Positions 1 through 6,634 are shown, counted from the first letter of the stretch. The stretch: 11,615 nt of DNA from an uncultured Thalassolituus sp. (GCA_913054055.1 CAJXIT010000077.1:1-11615); one strand, 5' to 3'. Notes: generated from the sequence alone by a model not told the origin. Made by a program: numbers and translations.

Positions 1-1372
1 CTTTACCCTTAACAATAGCACCTTTCTTGTTTTCTGCTAGGTAGTTATTGAATGGATCTTCTTCTGATTGCTTGATACCAAGAGAGATACGCTCACGTTC
101 TGCATCAACAGCAAGAACAACAGCTTCAATCTCGTCACCTTTAGCGAAATCACGTACAGCTTCTTCACCAGCAACATTCCAAGAAATGTCAGATAAGTGA
201 ACAAGACCGTCGATACCACCGTCAAGACCGATGAATACACCGAAATCAGTGATAGATTTGATCTTACCAGATACGCGATCGCCTTTAGCGAACTTAGAAG
301 AGAACTCAGACCATGGGTTAGCAACACATTGCTTAAGACCAAGAGAGATACGACGACGCTCTTCATCAATGTCAAGAACCATAACTTCAACAACGTCATC
401 CAAGCTAACAACTTTAGATGGGTGGATGTTTTTGTTAGTCCAATCCATTTCAGAAACGTGAACAAGACCTTCAACGCCTTCCTCAAGTTCTGCGAAACAA
501 CCGTAGTCAGTAAGGTTTGTAACCTTAGCAGTCACTTTAGTGTTTTCTGGGTAACGAGCTTTAATAGCAACCCATGGATCTTCACCTAGTTGCTTAAGAC
601 CTAGAGAAACGCGGTTGCGCTCACGGTCAAACTTAAGAACTTTAACTAGCGTCTCATCACCAACGTTAACGATTTCTGATGGGTGCTTGATGCGCTTCCA
701 AGCCATGTCAGTGATGTGTAATAGGCCGTCAACACCGCCTAGATCTACGAAAGCACCGTAGTCTGTTAGGTTCTTAACGATACCAGTCACTTCTTGACCT
801 TCTTGTAGGTTAGCTAGCAGCTCATCACGCTCTTGGCTGTTTGCAGTTTCAAGAACAGCACGACGAGAAACAACAACGTTGTTACGCTTCTGGTCTAACT
901 TGATTACTTTAAATTCTAGCTCTTTACCTTCTAGGTGAGCAGTGTCACGTACTGGACGCACATCTACTAAAGAACCAGGTAGGAACGCGCGGATAGTTGC
1001 AACGTCTACTGTGAAGCCGCCTTTAACCTTGCCGTTGATAACACCGGTAACCACGTCTTGTGCTTCAAATGCTTTCTCAAGCTCGATCCAAGATTCAGCA
1101 CGTTTCGCTTTTTCACGAGAAAGTTTAGTTTCACCGAAACCGTCTTCAACAGCTTCTAGAGCAACAGGAACTTCATCGCCAATTTGTACTTCTAATTCGC
1201 CTTTGTCGTCAAGGAACTGAGCGCGTGGAATAACCGCTTCAGATTTCAGCCCAGCATTAACGATAACCCAGTCAGAGTCGATATCTACAACAGTACCAGT
1301 AACGATACTGCCCTGTTGCATGTTTAATTCGCCAAGGGATTCTTCAAAAAGATCAGCAAAAGATTCAGTCAT
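1..1372 (-). CDS. rpsA: 30S ribosomal protein S1 (partial, C-terminus off window)
   Basis: S1 is the large RNA-binding protein of the 30S subunit that captures mRNA, especially messages with weak Shine-Dalgarno sites. Reading the minus strand from the ATG at 1372 gives 457 codons with no stop before the window edge. They begin MTESFADLFEESLGEL and match E. coli S1 almost residue for residue. Repeated S1 (OB-fold) domains are visible: two N-terminal ribosome-binding domains (about residues 20-90 and 105-172), then repeats carrying the NLTDYGAFVDL, NLTDYGCFAEL and SITDFGVFIGL motifs, each followed by a GL(L/V)H segment (about 192-260, 277-347, 364-434). The family is about 557 residues long, so roughly 100 residues (domain 6 and the tail) are missing only because the window ends. 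The start has a weak AGG Shine-Dalgarno, as is usual for this autoregulated gene. It has its own promoter upstream. Confidence 0.98.
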   Translation of the reverse strand, partial: MTESFADLFEESLGELNMQQGSIVTGTVVDIDSDWVIVNAGLKSEAVIPRAQFLDDKGELEVQIGDEVPVALEAVEDGFGETKLSREKAKRAESWIELEKAFEAQDVVTGVINGKVKGGFTVDVATIRAFLPGSLVDVRPVRDTAHLEGKELEFKVIKLDQKRNNVVVSRRAVLETANSQERDELLANLQEGQEVTGIVKNLTDYGAFVDLGGVDGLLHITDMAWKRIKHPSEIVNVGDETLVKVLKFDRERNRVSLGLKQLGEDPWVAIKARYPENTKVTAKVTNLTDYGCFAELEEGVEGLVHVSEMDWTNKNIHPSKVVSLDDVVEVMVLDIDEERRRISLGLKQCVANPWSEFSSKFAKGDRVSGKIKSITDFGVFIGLDGGIDGLVHLSDISWNVAGEEAVRDFAKGDEIEAVVLAVDAERERISLGIKQSEEDPFNNYLAENKKGAIVKGK

Positions 1373-1484
1373 TAATTTACCTAAAAGGTTTTAACCACTA
1401 CGCCAGTTAGTGGGTCAGTTTTATAGTGCGTTTGACAGCCCGTTTCTGGCAAGGATTGTCAAATGCAAATAGAGTTGGGCGCGG
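1373..1484 (-). promoter_or_regulatory. rpsA 5' leader, candidate S1 autoregulatory mRNA structure
   Basis: The leader of about 110 nt between the rpsA promoter and ATG contains successive perfect inverted repeats. Hairpin I is TTTGACA/TGTCAAA (1431-1437 with 1457-1463), with an inner GCC/GGC. Hairpin II is CCACTA/TAGTGG (1395-1400 with 1408-1413). A small ACCT/AGGT stem (1379-1389) buries the only Shine-Dalgarno-like AGG. In E. coli, S1 represses its own translation through an rpsA leader of several hairpins lacking a strong Shine-Dalgarno. The layout here is the same in kind; S1 binding itself is inferred. Confidence 0.55.
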
Positions 1485-1512
1485 ATTATACCGGAGTTTT
1501 GAAAGATTACAA
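1485..1512 (-). promoter_or_regulatory. rpsA sigma-70 promoter
   Basis: On the minus strand a consensus -10 TATAAT (1485-1490) lies 16 bp downstream of a -35-like TTGTAA (1507-1512). The bases after the -10 are CCGCGCCC, a GC-rich discriminator typical of growth-rate or stringently controlled ribosomal promoters. It drives rpsA independently of the terminated ihfA transcript. A second -10-like TATAAA at about 1420-1425 lacks a convincing -35. Confidence 0.75.
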
Positions 1513-1540
1513 AGGGGTTTTAAAGGAAAAGTTCTTTCAT

Positions 1541-1685
1541 TTGGGGCAGCTCTCTGGCTGATTTAACTCAGCATTTTATCGCGCACAGGGTGCACTCGTA
1601 CGAGGCCAGCCCTCTGGCCGATTTGACGCAATACCTTATCGCGCACAAGGTGCGCTCGTACGAGGCCCTCCCACTGGCCGGTCTT
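1541..1685. repeat. Tandem REP/REPIN-like elements, 60-bp period
   Basis: Two adjacent 60-bp copies (1561-1620 and 1621-1680) agree at about 49 of 60 positions, and a degenerate partial copy precedes them (1541-1560). Each copy is itself two REP-like halves, head to head around the palindrome CTCGTACGAG (1595-1604 and 1655-1664). One half holds a GCGCAC/GTGCGC-type hairpin (clearest at 1641-1655) ending in a CGATAA tail. The other holds a GGCCAG/CTGGCC-type hairpin (1604-1619) ending in CGATTT. The cluster lies between the ihfA terminator and the rpsA promoter, so it disrupts no gene. Related copies occur at 9696-9746 and 10578-10622. Confidence 0.8.
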
Positions 1686-1719
1686 GCAGCGCCTCATCTC
1701 AAGGCATATTTCTTACAGA

Positions 1720-1746
1720 CACAAAAAAGGCAGCTTTGCTGCCTTT
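1720..1746 (-). terminator. Rho-independent terminator of the pheST-ihfA transcript
   Basis: A perfect 9-bp stem AAAGGCAGC/GCTGCCTTT with a 3-nt loop (1726-1746) is followed on the minus strand by a short T-run (TTTTTTG counting the stem end). It begins 20 bp after the ihfA stop codon, the expected place for the operon terminator. Confidence 0.88.
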
Positions 1747-1766
1747 CATTCTTATCTGAAGCTTAT

Positions 1767-2081
1767 CTAAGGGGAAACCGGGCTTCCGTCTTCATTATAG
1801 GCCTCAACCTGCACTTTTAACTTTTGCCCCGGCCTAAAAGTCACCACACAGCGTGCACTGATTGGAATTTCTTCACCAGTTTTAGGGTTGCGACCTGGTC
1901 GCTGACGCTTTTCACGTAAATCAAAATTGCCGAAGCCAGAAAGCTTCACCTGCTCTTTATCCGTTAAGCAGGTGCGGATTTCTTCAAAAAAGATGTCTAC
2001 CATCTCTTTTGCTTCGCGCTTATTAAGACCAAGCTCATCAAACAGTTTTTCTGCCATGTCAGCTTTGGTGATTGCGGTCAT
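1767..2081 (-). CDS. ihfA: Integration host factor subunit alpha
   Basis: IHF-alpha pairs with IHF-beta (ihfB, not in this window) to form the sequence-specific DNA-bending protein of the nucleoid, used in recombination, replication and sigma-54 promoters. The 104-residue protein has the full HU/IHF fold. It has an N-terminal helical body (ITKADMAEKLFDELGLNKREAKEMV), the KLSGFGNFDLREKRQRPGRNP stretch, and the DNA-inserting beta arm with the conserved proline (P66 in RNPKTGE). It matches the alpha rather than beta subunit, notably VVTFRPGQKLK. The ATG lies 2 bp after the pheT stop. Its Shine-Dalgarno GAGGG is inside the last pheT codons (GAGGGTAACAATG), so translation is probably coupled. The pheST-ihfA linkage is classic for gammaproteobacteria. 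Confidence 0.98.
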   Translation of the reverse strand: MTAITKADMAEKLFDELGLNKREAKEMVDIFFEEIRTCLTDKEQVKLSGFGNFDLREKRQRPGRNPKTGEEIPISARCVVTFRPGQKLKVQVEAYNEDGSPVSP

Positions 2082-2083
2082 TG

Positions 2084-4483
2084 TTACCCTCGCAGTTGTG
2101 CGTCTAATCCTTCTGCTAGGCCTAAAACAATGGAATCAACCCAGCTGGTTATTTCTTCATCATTGAGAGTGCGCGATGGATCTTGCCATGTCAAGCCCAA
2201 GGCTAGACTTTTTCTACCGTTTTCAATACCTTGGCCGCGATATACGTCAAATAACGTCACTTGAATTAGCTGCTCTCCAGCCTTTTCTCGAATGATACTT
2301 TCCACTTGAGACCACTGCACCGATTCTTCAACAACAAAGGCCAAATCTCGAGACACTTCAGGGAATTTAGACACCGCTTTGAAAGCTGGTAATACACCCT
2401 GCATCACATCGGCTAATAGCAGCTCAAAAACGAATAATGGTGTTTTTATGCCCAGCTTCTTCTGCAACTCAGGGTGTAATGCACCCATAACACCGATTCC
2501 TTTGCCATTTTTCAGTACCGCCGCACATTGACCCGGGTGAAGCGCAGGATGACTGCCTACAGCAAAGCTCACGCCGGACTCACCAACTGCTTTGCCACCT
2601 AGGCCTAGCATTTCTTCCACATCCCCTTTCAGGTCGTAAAAGTCCACTTTTTCAGACTGATTGGTCCAGCCTTTTGAAATGCGAGACCCACAGATCAAAC
2701 CAGAGATAACAGGATCTTGCACTAGCTCGCCATTGGCTTGTGGTACAAAACGCAAACCTGTTTCGAATAAACGAACCGTATCTTGCTGACGATTCAAGTT
2801 ATGTTCAGCCGCTTTAATCAGACCAACCCACAAATTCGTACGCATCACACCCATATCGGCAGAAATCGGATTTGCCAAGGCTAGACCTTCAACTTGAGGA
2901 TCAACTAGCTTTTGAACTTTAGGGTCCACAAAACTGTAAGTAATGGCTTCTTGATAGCCGCGATCTACCCAATATTGCTTGATCAACTGCTCTGGCGTTT
3001 GGGTTTCATCTTTCATTTCCAGCTCAAGCGCCGCCATTGGTGTATTCACAGGCAAGTTGTTGTAACCATAAATACGGGCAATCTCTTCGATTAAATCTGG
3101 CTCAATGCTGATATCAAAGCGATAACTTGGTACATCCACTGACCAACCAGCTTCGGTTTCGGTCACACCCATACCTAAGCGGGTTAACATGTCTGTGATT
3201 TCAGCTTTTGGCAGCTCAAGGGCCAATACCTGTTTCACACGAGATGCACGCAGTTCAACCGATGCTTCTAGCGGCATGGAAGCTGCTTCAACAGTTTCAA
3301 CCACAGGGCCTGCTTGGCCACAACAGATATCTAGAATCAACTGGGTAGCACGCTCAATTGCCGCCGCTTGCAAGCGATAATCCACACCACGCTCAAAACG
3401 GTGGCTAGAGTCCGTATGCAGACCATAGTTACGGGCTTTGCCCGCAATAGCGACTGGATTGAAATAAGCCACTTCTAAGAAAATGTCTTGGGTCTCAGTG
3501 GTCACACCTGAAAACTCACCACCCATCACACCTGCAATACACAGGGCTTTTGATTGGTCAGCAATCACTAACGTATCACCGTTTAATTTGATTTCCTGGC
3601 CGTCTAACAGCGTTAGCTCTTCCTTGGCGCTGGCCATACGCACTTCAATCGCACCATCTAATTTTGACAAATCAAATGCGTGCATTGGCTGACCTTGCTC
3701 TAACAGAACAAAGTTGGTCACATCTACGATAGGATCAATCGAGCGAATACCTGAACGGCGCAGCTTTTCTACCATCCATAAAGGGGTTTGCGCTTTTACA
3801 TTCACCCCTTTTAAAACACGACCCACATATTTAGGGCAGGCATCTGTCGCTTTTAAATTCACAGCAACCGTATCGTCAATGCTTGCAGGCACAGCAGGAA
3901 TACTTGGCTCGGTCACGTCTACTTTATTCAATGTGCCTACTTCACGGGCCAAACCTTTCACGCTTAAACAGTCTGCACGGTTAGGTGTAAGGTCCACTTC
4001 AATAATGGAATCATCTAATTTTAGGTATTCACGAATATCCGCGCCCACAGGTGCGTCATCGGCTAATTCCATTAGTCCGTCAGAACTTTCTGCCATGCCC
4101 ATTTCAGATTCGGCGCACAACATGCCGAAGCTTTCCACACCGCGCAATTTGGCTTTTTTAATTTTAAAACCTTTGCCATCTGGTGTCGGCAGTACAGCAC
4201 CAATTTTGGCAAATGGAATTTTTAAACCTTCACGCACATTGGCCGCACCACATACGATTTGAAAGTTTTCTGTGCCATCGGTGACTTGACATAGGCTTAA
4301 TTTATCCGCATCAGGATGTTGCTCACGGGATACCACTTGACCGACAACAATGCCTGAAAAGTCAGACGCAACCGGATCGACCGCATCCACTTCTAAACCC
4401 GCCATGGTGACTTGGGCTTCTAATTCTTCTGTGGTTAGGCTTGGGTTAACCCATTCTCTTAACCAGCTTTCACTGAATTTCAT
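2084..4483 (-). CDS. pheT: Phenylalanine--tRNA ligase beta subunit
   Basis: PheT is the beta subunit of the alpha2-beta2 PheRS tetramer. It contacts tRNA-Phe and hydrolyses mis-charged Tyr-tRNA-Phe. At 799 residues it is close to the E. coli length (795). Domain order by eye: an N-terminal segment starting MKFSESWLREWV; an EMAP-like tRNA-binding domain (about 40-150, with VVGQVVSREQHPDADKLSLC); the B3/B4 editing region (about 215-390, with CIAGVMGGEFSGV and FERGVDYR); B5 (about 400-475); a catalytic-like core; and a C-terminal ferredoxin-fold anticodon-binding domain (about 705-798, with KFPEVSRDLAFVVEE). The ATG is preceded by CAGGAAA with good spacing. It follows pheS after a 136-bp gap containing a REP pair, which is wider than usual for two subunits of one enzyme. 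Confidence 0.98.
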   Translation of the reverse strand: MKFSESWLREWVNPSLTTEELEAQVTMAGLEVDAVDPVASDFSGIVVGQVVSREQHPDADKLSLCQVTDGTENFQIVCGAANVREGLKIPFAKIGAVLPTPDGKGFKIKKAKLRGVESFGMLCAESEMGMAESSDGLMELADDAPVGADIREYLKLDDSIIEVDLTPNRADCLSVKGLAREVGTLNKVDVTEPSIPAVPASIDDTVAVNLKATDACPKYVGRVLKGVNVKAQTPLWMVEKLRRSGIRSIDPIVDVTNFVLLEQGQPMHAFDLSKLDGAIEVRMASAKEELTLLDGQEIKLNGDTLVIADQSKALCIAGVMGGEFSGVTTETQDIFLEVAYFNPVAIAGKARNYGLHTDSSHRFERGVDYRLQAAAIERATQLILDICCGQAGPVVETVEAASMPLEASVELRASRVKQVLALELPKAEITDMLTRLGMGVTETEAGWSVDVPSYRFDISIEPDLIEEIARIYGYNNLPVNTPMAALELEMKDETQTPEQLIKQYWVDRGYQEAITYSFVDPKVQKLVDPQVEGLALANPISADMGVMRTNLWVGLIKAAEHNLNRQQDTVRLFETGLRFVPQANGELVQDPVISGLICGSRISKGWTNQSEKVDFYDLKGDVEEMLGLGGKAVGESGVSFAVGSHPALHPGQCAAVLKNGKGIGVMGALHPELQKKLGIKTPLFVFELLLADVMQGVLPAFKAVSKFPEVSRDLAFVVEESVQWSQVESIIREKAGEQLIQVTLFDVYRGQGIENGRKSLALGLTWQDPSRTLNDEEITSWVDSIVLGLAEGLDAQLRG

Positions 4484-4509
4484 GTTTTATTTCCTGAATT
4501 CTTTTTTGT

Positions 4510-4527
4510 AAACAAGCTAACTTGTTT
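4510..4527. repeat. Short inverted repeat upstream of pheT
   Basis: AAACAAG/CTTGTTT, a 7-bp stem with a 4-nt loop, sits in the pheS-pheT gap between the REP pair and the pheT Shine-Dalgarno. The T-rich stretch follows it on the plus strand, so it does not look like a terminator for the minus-strand genes. Its function is unknown. Confidence 0.45.
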
Positions 4528-4540
4528 TACTTTTTATTTT

Positions 4541-4610
4541 GTCGGGAGCAGGCTCCCTCCTACAATGACTCAATCACACAATTTGTGGGAGGCCGCTTGC
4601 GGGCGATTAA
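4541..4610. repeat. Inverted REP pair (REPIN-like) between pheS and pheT
   Basis: Two REP-like hairpins face each other. On the minus strand, TTGTAGGAGGGAGCC continues to TGCTCCCGAC (4541-4565). On the plus strand, TTTGTGGGAGGCCGC continues to TTGCGGGCGATTAA (4582-4610). A 16-bp spacer separates them. Each has the GT(A/G)GGAG head, a GC-rich stem and a CGAY tail, as in Pseudomonas-type REPs. They share the head/tail pattern of the copies at 1575-1685 and 9696-9746 but have different stems. The pair lies in the intergenic part of the pheST operon. Confidence 0.72.
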
Positions 4611-4619
4611 AACTAAAAT

Positions 4620-5612
4620 TTAATTAAACTGTTCTAAAAACTTCAAATCATTTTCAAAGAACATGCGCAAGTCATTCACGCCATAACGCAGCATGGCCAA
4701 ACGCTCTACCCCTAAACCAAAGGCAAAGCCCATGTATTCTTCTGGGTCTACGCCGCTAGACTTCAATACATTTGGGTGCACCATGCCGCAGCCGCCCACT
4801 TCTAACCAACCGGTTTTGCTCGACGCCCATTCAATATCAAATTCAGCCGAAGGCTCAGTGAATGGGAAATATGAAGGACGGAAACGTACATTTAGGTTTT
4901 CATCTTCGAAGAAAGTGCGTAAGAACTGCTCAACCGTGCCTTTTAAATTGGCAAAGCTCACATCTTTATCCACCAATAAACCCTCTACCTGATGGAACAT
5001 AGGTGTGTGGGTTAAATCGCTATCACAACGGTATACACGGCCAGGGCAAATAATGCGGATAGGCGGGTTTTGCTTTTCCATGGTACGAATTTGTACTGGA
5101 GAAGTATGGGTACGCAATAAGGTTTCAGCGTTAAAGTAAAACGTATCATGCATGGCACGGGCAGGATGGTGCGCAGGAATATTTAATGCGTCAAAGTTAT
5201 GGAAGTTATCTTCTACTTCTGGACCTTGCTCAACAGAATAGCCCGCATTTTTGAAAAAGCCTTCAATGCGCTGCAAAGTACGAGTTACCGGATGCAAACC
5301 ACCTGTCTTTTGACCACGACCAGGTAGGGTAACGTCGATGCTTTCTGATTTTAGCTTTTCTGCAAGGGCAGCATTTTCTAAAGCCGCTTTCTTTTCACGA
5401 ATCACCGCTTCCACTTGCTGCTTGGCTTCGTTGATTTTGGCACCCGCTTGCGGACGCTCTTCAGCACTTAGCTGACCTAAATTTTTAAGTTGTGCGGTTA
5501 ACACACCTTTTTTACCCAAGTAGTCAACGCGCACTTGATCTAGGGCTTTTACATCGTTTGCCTGATCAACTTTCTCTAGTGCTTCTGATACTAGGTTTTG
5601 TAGGTTTTCCAA
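4620..5612 (-). CDS. pheS: Phenylalanine--tRNA ligase alpha subunit (TTG start)
   Basis: PheS is the catalytic class II synthetase subunit of PheRS, forming Phe-AMP and charging tRNA-Phe. The 330-residue protein (E. coli 327) starts with a coiled-coil tRNA-binding arm (residues 1-90). The core follows: GGLHPVTRT (104-112), HNFDALNIPAHHPAR (138-152), motif 2 VYRCDSDLTHTPMFHQVEG (193-211), FRPSYFPFTEPSAE (244-257), and motif 3 GFAFGLGVERLAMLRYGV (295-312). The initiation codon is TTG at 5612. No in-frame ATG occurs upstream near it, the N-terminus aligns with E. coli PheS from this codon, and a GGAG Shine-Dalgarno sits 7 nt before it. The nearby ATGs are out of frame. pheT follows; rplT precedes after a long structured gap. 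Confidence 0.97.
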   Translation of the reverse strand: MENLQNLVSEALEKVDQANDVKALDQVRVDYLGKKGVLTAQLKNLGQLSAEERPQAGAKINEAKQQVEAVIREKKAALENAALAEKLKSESIDVTLPGRGQKTGGLHPVTRTLQRIEGFFKNAGYSVEQGPEVEDNFHNFDALNIPAHHPARAMHDTFYFNAETLLRTHTSPVQIRTMEKQNPPIRIICPGRVYRCDSDLTHTPMFHQVEGLLVDKDVSFANLKGTVEQFLRTFFEDENLNVRFRPSYFPFTEPSAEFDIEWASSKTGWLEVGGCGMVHPNVLKSSGVDPEEYMGFAFGLGVERLAMLRYGVNDLRMFFENDLKFLEQFN

Positions 5613-5623
5613 TTTCCTGCTCC
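5610..5623 (-). promoter_or_regulatory. pheS ribosome binding site and TTG start
   Basis: Minus-strand GGAG (5620-5623) lies 7 nt upstream of TTG (5610-5612), and this pair decides the start. Two overlapping ATGs just upstream are in the other two frames and would give only short or unrelated peptides. Confidence 0.85.
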
Positions 5624-5640
5624 AAAATTGGCCGCATTCA

Positions 5641-5744
5641 TTTTTTATAACAGCGCGGCTGTTTTTACTGCTATATAAATTTTGATGATATTGCCACGAT
5701 GGCAGAGCGATATGTCATTCGCTCAGTATGTGTTTTCACATACT
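5641..5744 (-). other. Array of hairpins in the pheS leader
   Basis: Three perfect inverted repeats abut with no spacer: AGTATGTG/CACATACT (5725-5744), GAGCGA/TCGCTC (5705-5724) and TGCCA/TGGCA (5692-5704). A fourth, AACAGC/GCTGTT with a 3-nt loop (5649-5663), lies about 30 nt further, just before pheS. No coding region is supported here. The fourth stem is followed by T-rich sequence on the plus strand and by an A-run on the minus strand, so it is not a minus-strand terminator. Function unknown; possibly a regulatory pheST leader. Confidence 0.55.
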
Positions 5745-5781
5745 TCATTGGTTTTATTCTTATATGGCTTTTCACGGCTAT

Positions 5782-5824
5782 AAAAATAAAAATAGGGAAA
5801 GCGCCGTAAAGCCCTTCCCCTATT
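5782..5824 (-). terminator. Terminator or attenuator between rplT and pheS
   Basis: On the minus strand the stem AATAGGGGAAG/CTTTCCCTATT (11 bp including one G-U) with a GC-rich loop is followed by TTTATTTTT. It starts about 70 nt after the rplT stop. E. coli pheST is controlled by attenuation at this same place, preceded by a Phe-rich leader peptide. No Phe-rich peptide is evident here, so a simple or partial terminator is equally likely. A separate perfect 9-bp hairpin, ACAAGATAA/TTATCTTGT (5829-5849), lies just before it. Confidence 0.75.
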
Positions 5825-5891
5825 CGTTACAAGATAAAGATTATCTTGTTCATTTAATTCGCTAAGAACTAAATGGATCTGTCAGCTGTGC

Positions 5892-6245
5892 TTACAGTGA
5901 TGCTTTTGCTTTTTCAACAAGAGCAGCGAAAGCGCCTTTTTCATTTACGGCTAAATCAGCTAACACCTTACGATCGATTTCGATAGAGGCATTTTTTAGA
6001 CCGTTAATAAATCGGCTGTATGACAAACCATTGATACGCGCACCAGCGTTGATACGAGCAATCCATAGAGCACGGAATTGACGTTTACGCTGACGACGGT
6101 CACGGTAAGCATATTGACCAGCTTTGATAACCGCTTGCTTAGCTACGCGGAATACACGTGAACGTGCACCGTAATAACCTTTAGCTTGCTTTAAAACTTT
6201 TTTATGACGCTTGCGTGCTACGACGCCACGTTTTACTCGAGCCAT
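5892..6245 (-). CDS. rplT: 50S ribosomal protein L20
   Basis: L20 is a primary 23S rRNA-binding protein needed early in 50S assembly, and in E. coli it also represses translation of the rpmI-rplT mRNA. The 117-residue product (E. coli 118) is very basic. It opens MARVKRGVVARKRHKKVLKQAKGYYG (residues 1-26), the long N-terminal extension that threads into 23S rRNA. It continues with QAVIKAGQYAYRDRRQRKRQFR and the globular C-terminal half, LWIARINAGARINGLSYS then FINGLKNASIEIDRKVLADLA. A strong AGAGGAG Shine-Dalgarno precedes the ATG with 6 nt spacing. It follows rpmI by 27 bp, the standard order. A terminator-like hairpin follows it. Confidence 0.98.
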   Translation of the reverse strand: MARVKRGVVARKRHKKVLKQAKGYYGARSRVFRVAKQAVIKAGQYAYRDRRQRKRQFRALWIARINAGARINGLSYSRFINGLKNASIEIDRKVLADLAVNEKGAFAALVEKAKASL

Positions 6246-6272
6246 TTTAAACTCCTCTTAACCAAATAATTA

Positions 6273-6470
6273 TTAAACGCCAGGTAGCATACGCTTGATC
6301 AACGGTACGTCAGATGCATTAACTTGCAGCTGAGCACGTAGATGACGCTTACGCTTGGTGCTTTTTTTGGTCAAGATGTGCGCGCGGTGCGCTTGACGGT
6401 GTTTAAAGCCGTTTGCAGTCTTTTTGAAGCGCTTTGCAGCACCACTATGACTTTTAATTTTGTTAGACAT
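6273..6470 (-). CDS. rpmI: 50S ribosomal protein L35
   Basis: L35 is a small basic protein of the large subunit. The 65-residue length equals that of E. coli L35. The diagnostic segments are present: SGAAKRFKKTANGFKHRQA (residues 9-27), HILTKKSTKRKRHLR (31-45) and a C-terminal IKRMLPGV. It lies between infC and rplT as in most bacteria. The ATG at 6470 has only a weak purine-rich ribosome site (ACGAGA). This fits a gene whose translation is controlled by upstream mRNA structure; in E. coli the L20 repressor acts at rpmI initiation. The 231-bp gap to infC contains such structures. Confidence 0.98.
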   Translation of the reverse strand: MSNKIKSHSGAAKRFKKTANGFKHRQAHRAHILTKKSTKRKRHLRAQLQVNASDVPLIKRMLPGV

Positions 6471-6541
6471 GCTAATAAAATCTCGTTCGCTATTGTTTAT
6501 CTTACAGCAGCAGGTGGCCTTTTAAATTTATACCTAGTTGC

Positions 6542-6634
6542 GACCGCTATTACGGCGTTAAAAAATGATTTTGGGTGCTCACTTAGCGGGCTAAGCTGCG
6601 CGAAAAAATCATTTTTTGCCTTGTACTAGCGGTC
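6542..6634 (-). promoter_or_regulatory. Large nested hairpin in the infC-rpmI gap
   Basis: Three nested inverted repeats occur. The outer pair is GACCGCTA/TAGCGGTC (6542-6549 with 6627-6634). The middle pair is 13-bp AAAAAATGATTTT/AAAATCATTTTTT (6560-6572 with 6605-6617). The inner pair is CTTAGC/GCTAAG (6582-6587 with 6590-6595). On the minus strand the middle stem ends in a T-run, so it could also terminate or pause RNA polymerase. A near-perfect 12-nt tandem (AGACCGTTAGTG, AGACCGCTAGTA) lies at its upstream edge. It may be an L20-responsive leader for rpmI-rplT; this role is inferred from position only. Confidence 0.6.

Noticed and set aside
37..486. Minus-strand open frame of 149 codons within rpsA, and plus-strand frames opposite it.
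   Set aside because: Out of frame with the clear S1 reading frame, which continues to the window edge; Leu/Val-rich shadow.
1561..1680. CRISPR array, considered because of the regular 60-bp period.
   Set aside because: The whole 60-bp unit repeats, including the supposed spacers; only about two copies occur and they have REP-type palindromes.
1590..1820. Plus-strand open frame of 76 codons crossing the REP tandem and the ihfA 3' end.
   Set aside because: Its sequence is a translation of the repeats and of antisense ihfA; no ribosome site and no family resemblance.
3714..4262. Plus-strand open frame of 182 codons opposite pheT.
   Set aside because: Antisense shadow of a strongly conserved gene; Ser/Thr-rich low-complexity composition and no homology I recognise.
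5562..5612. 16-codon frame MNAANFGAGNWKTYKT, starting just upstream at about 5641, considered as a pheM-type leader peptide.
   Set aside because: Its first four residues (MNAA) recall pheM, but it has only one Phe, no Shine-Dalgarno, lies after the terminator and overlaps pheS.
6527..6532. TATAAA as a -10 box of an rpmI promoter.
   Set aside because: The 17-bp upstream hexamer (CCGTAA) does not resemble a -35, so there is too little support.
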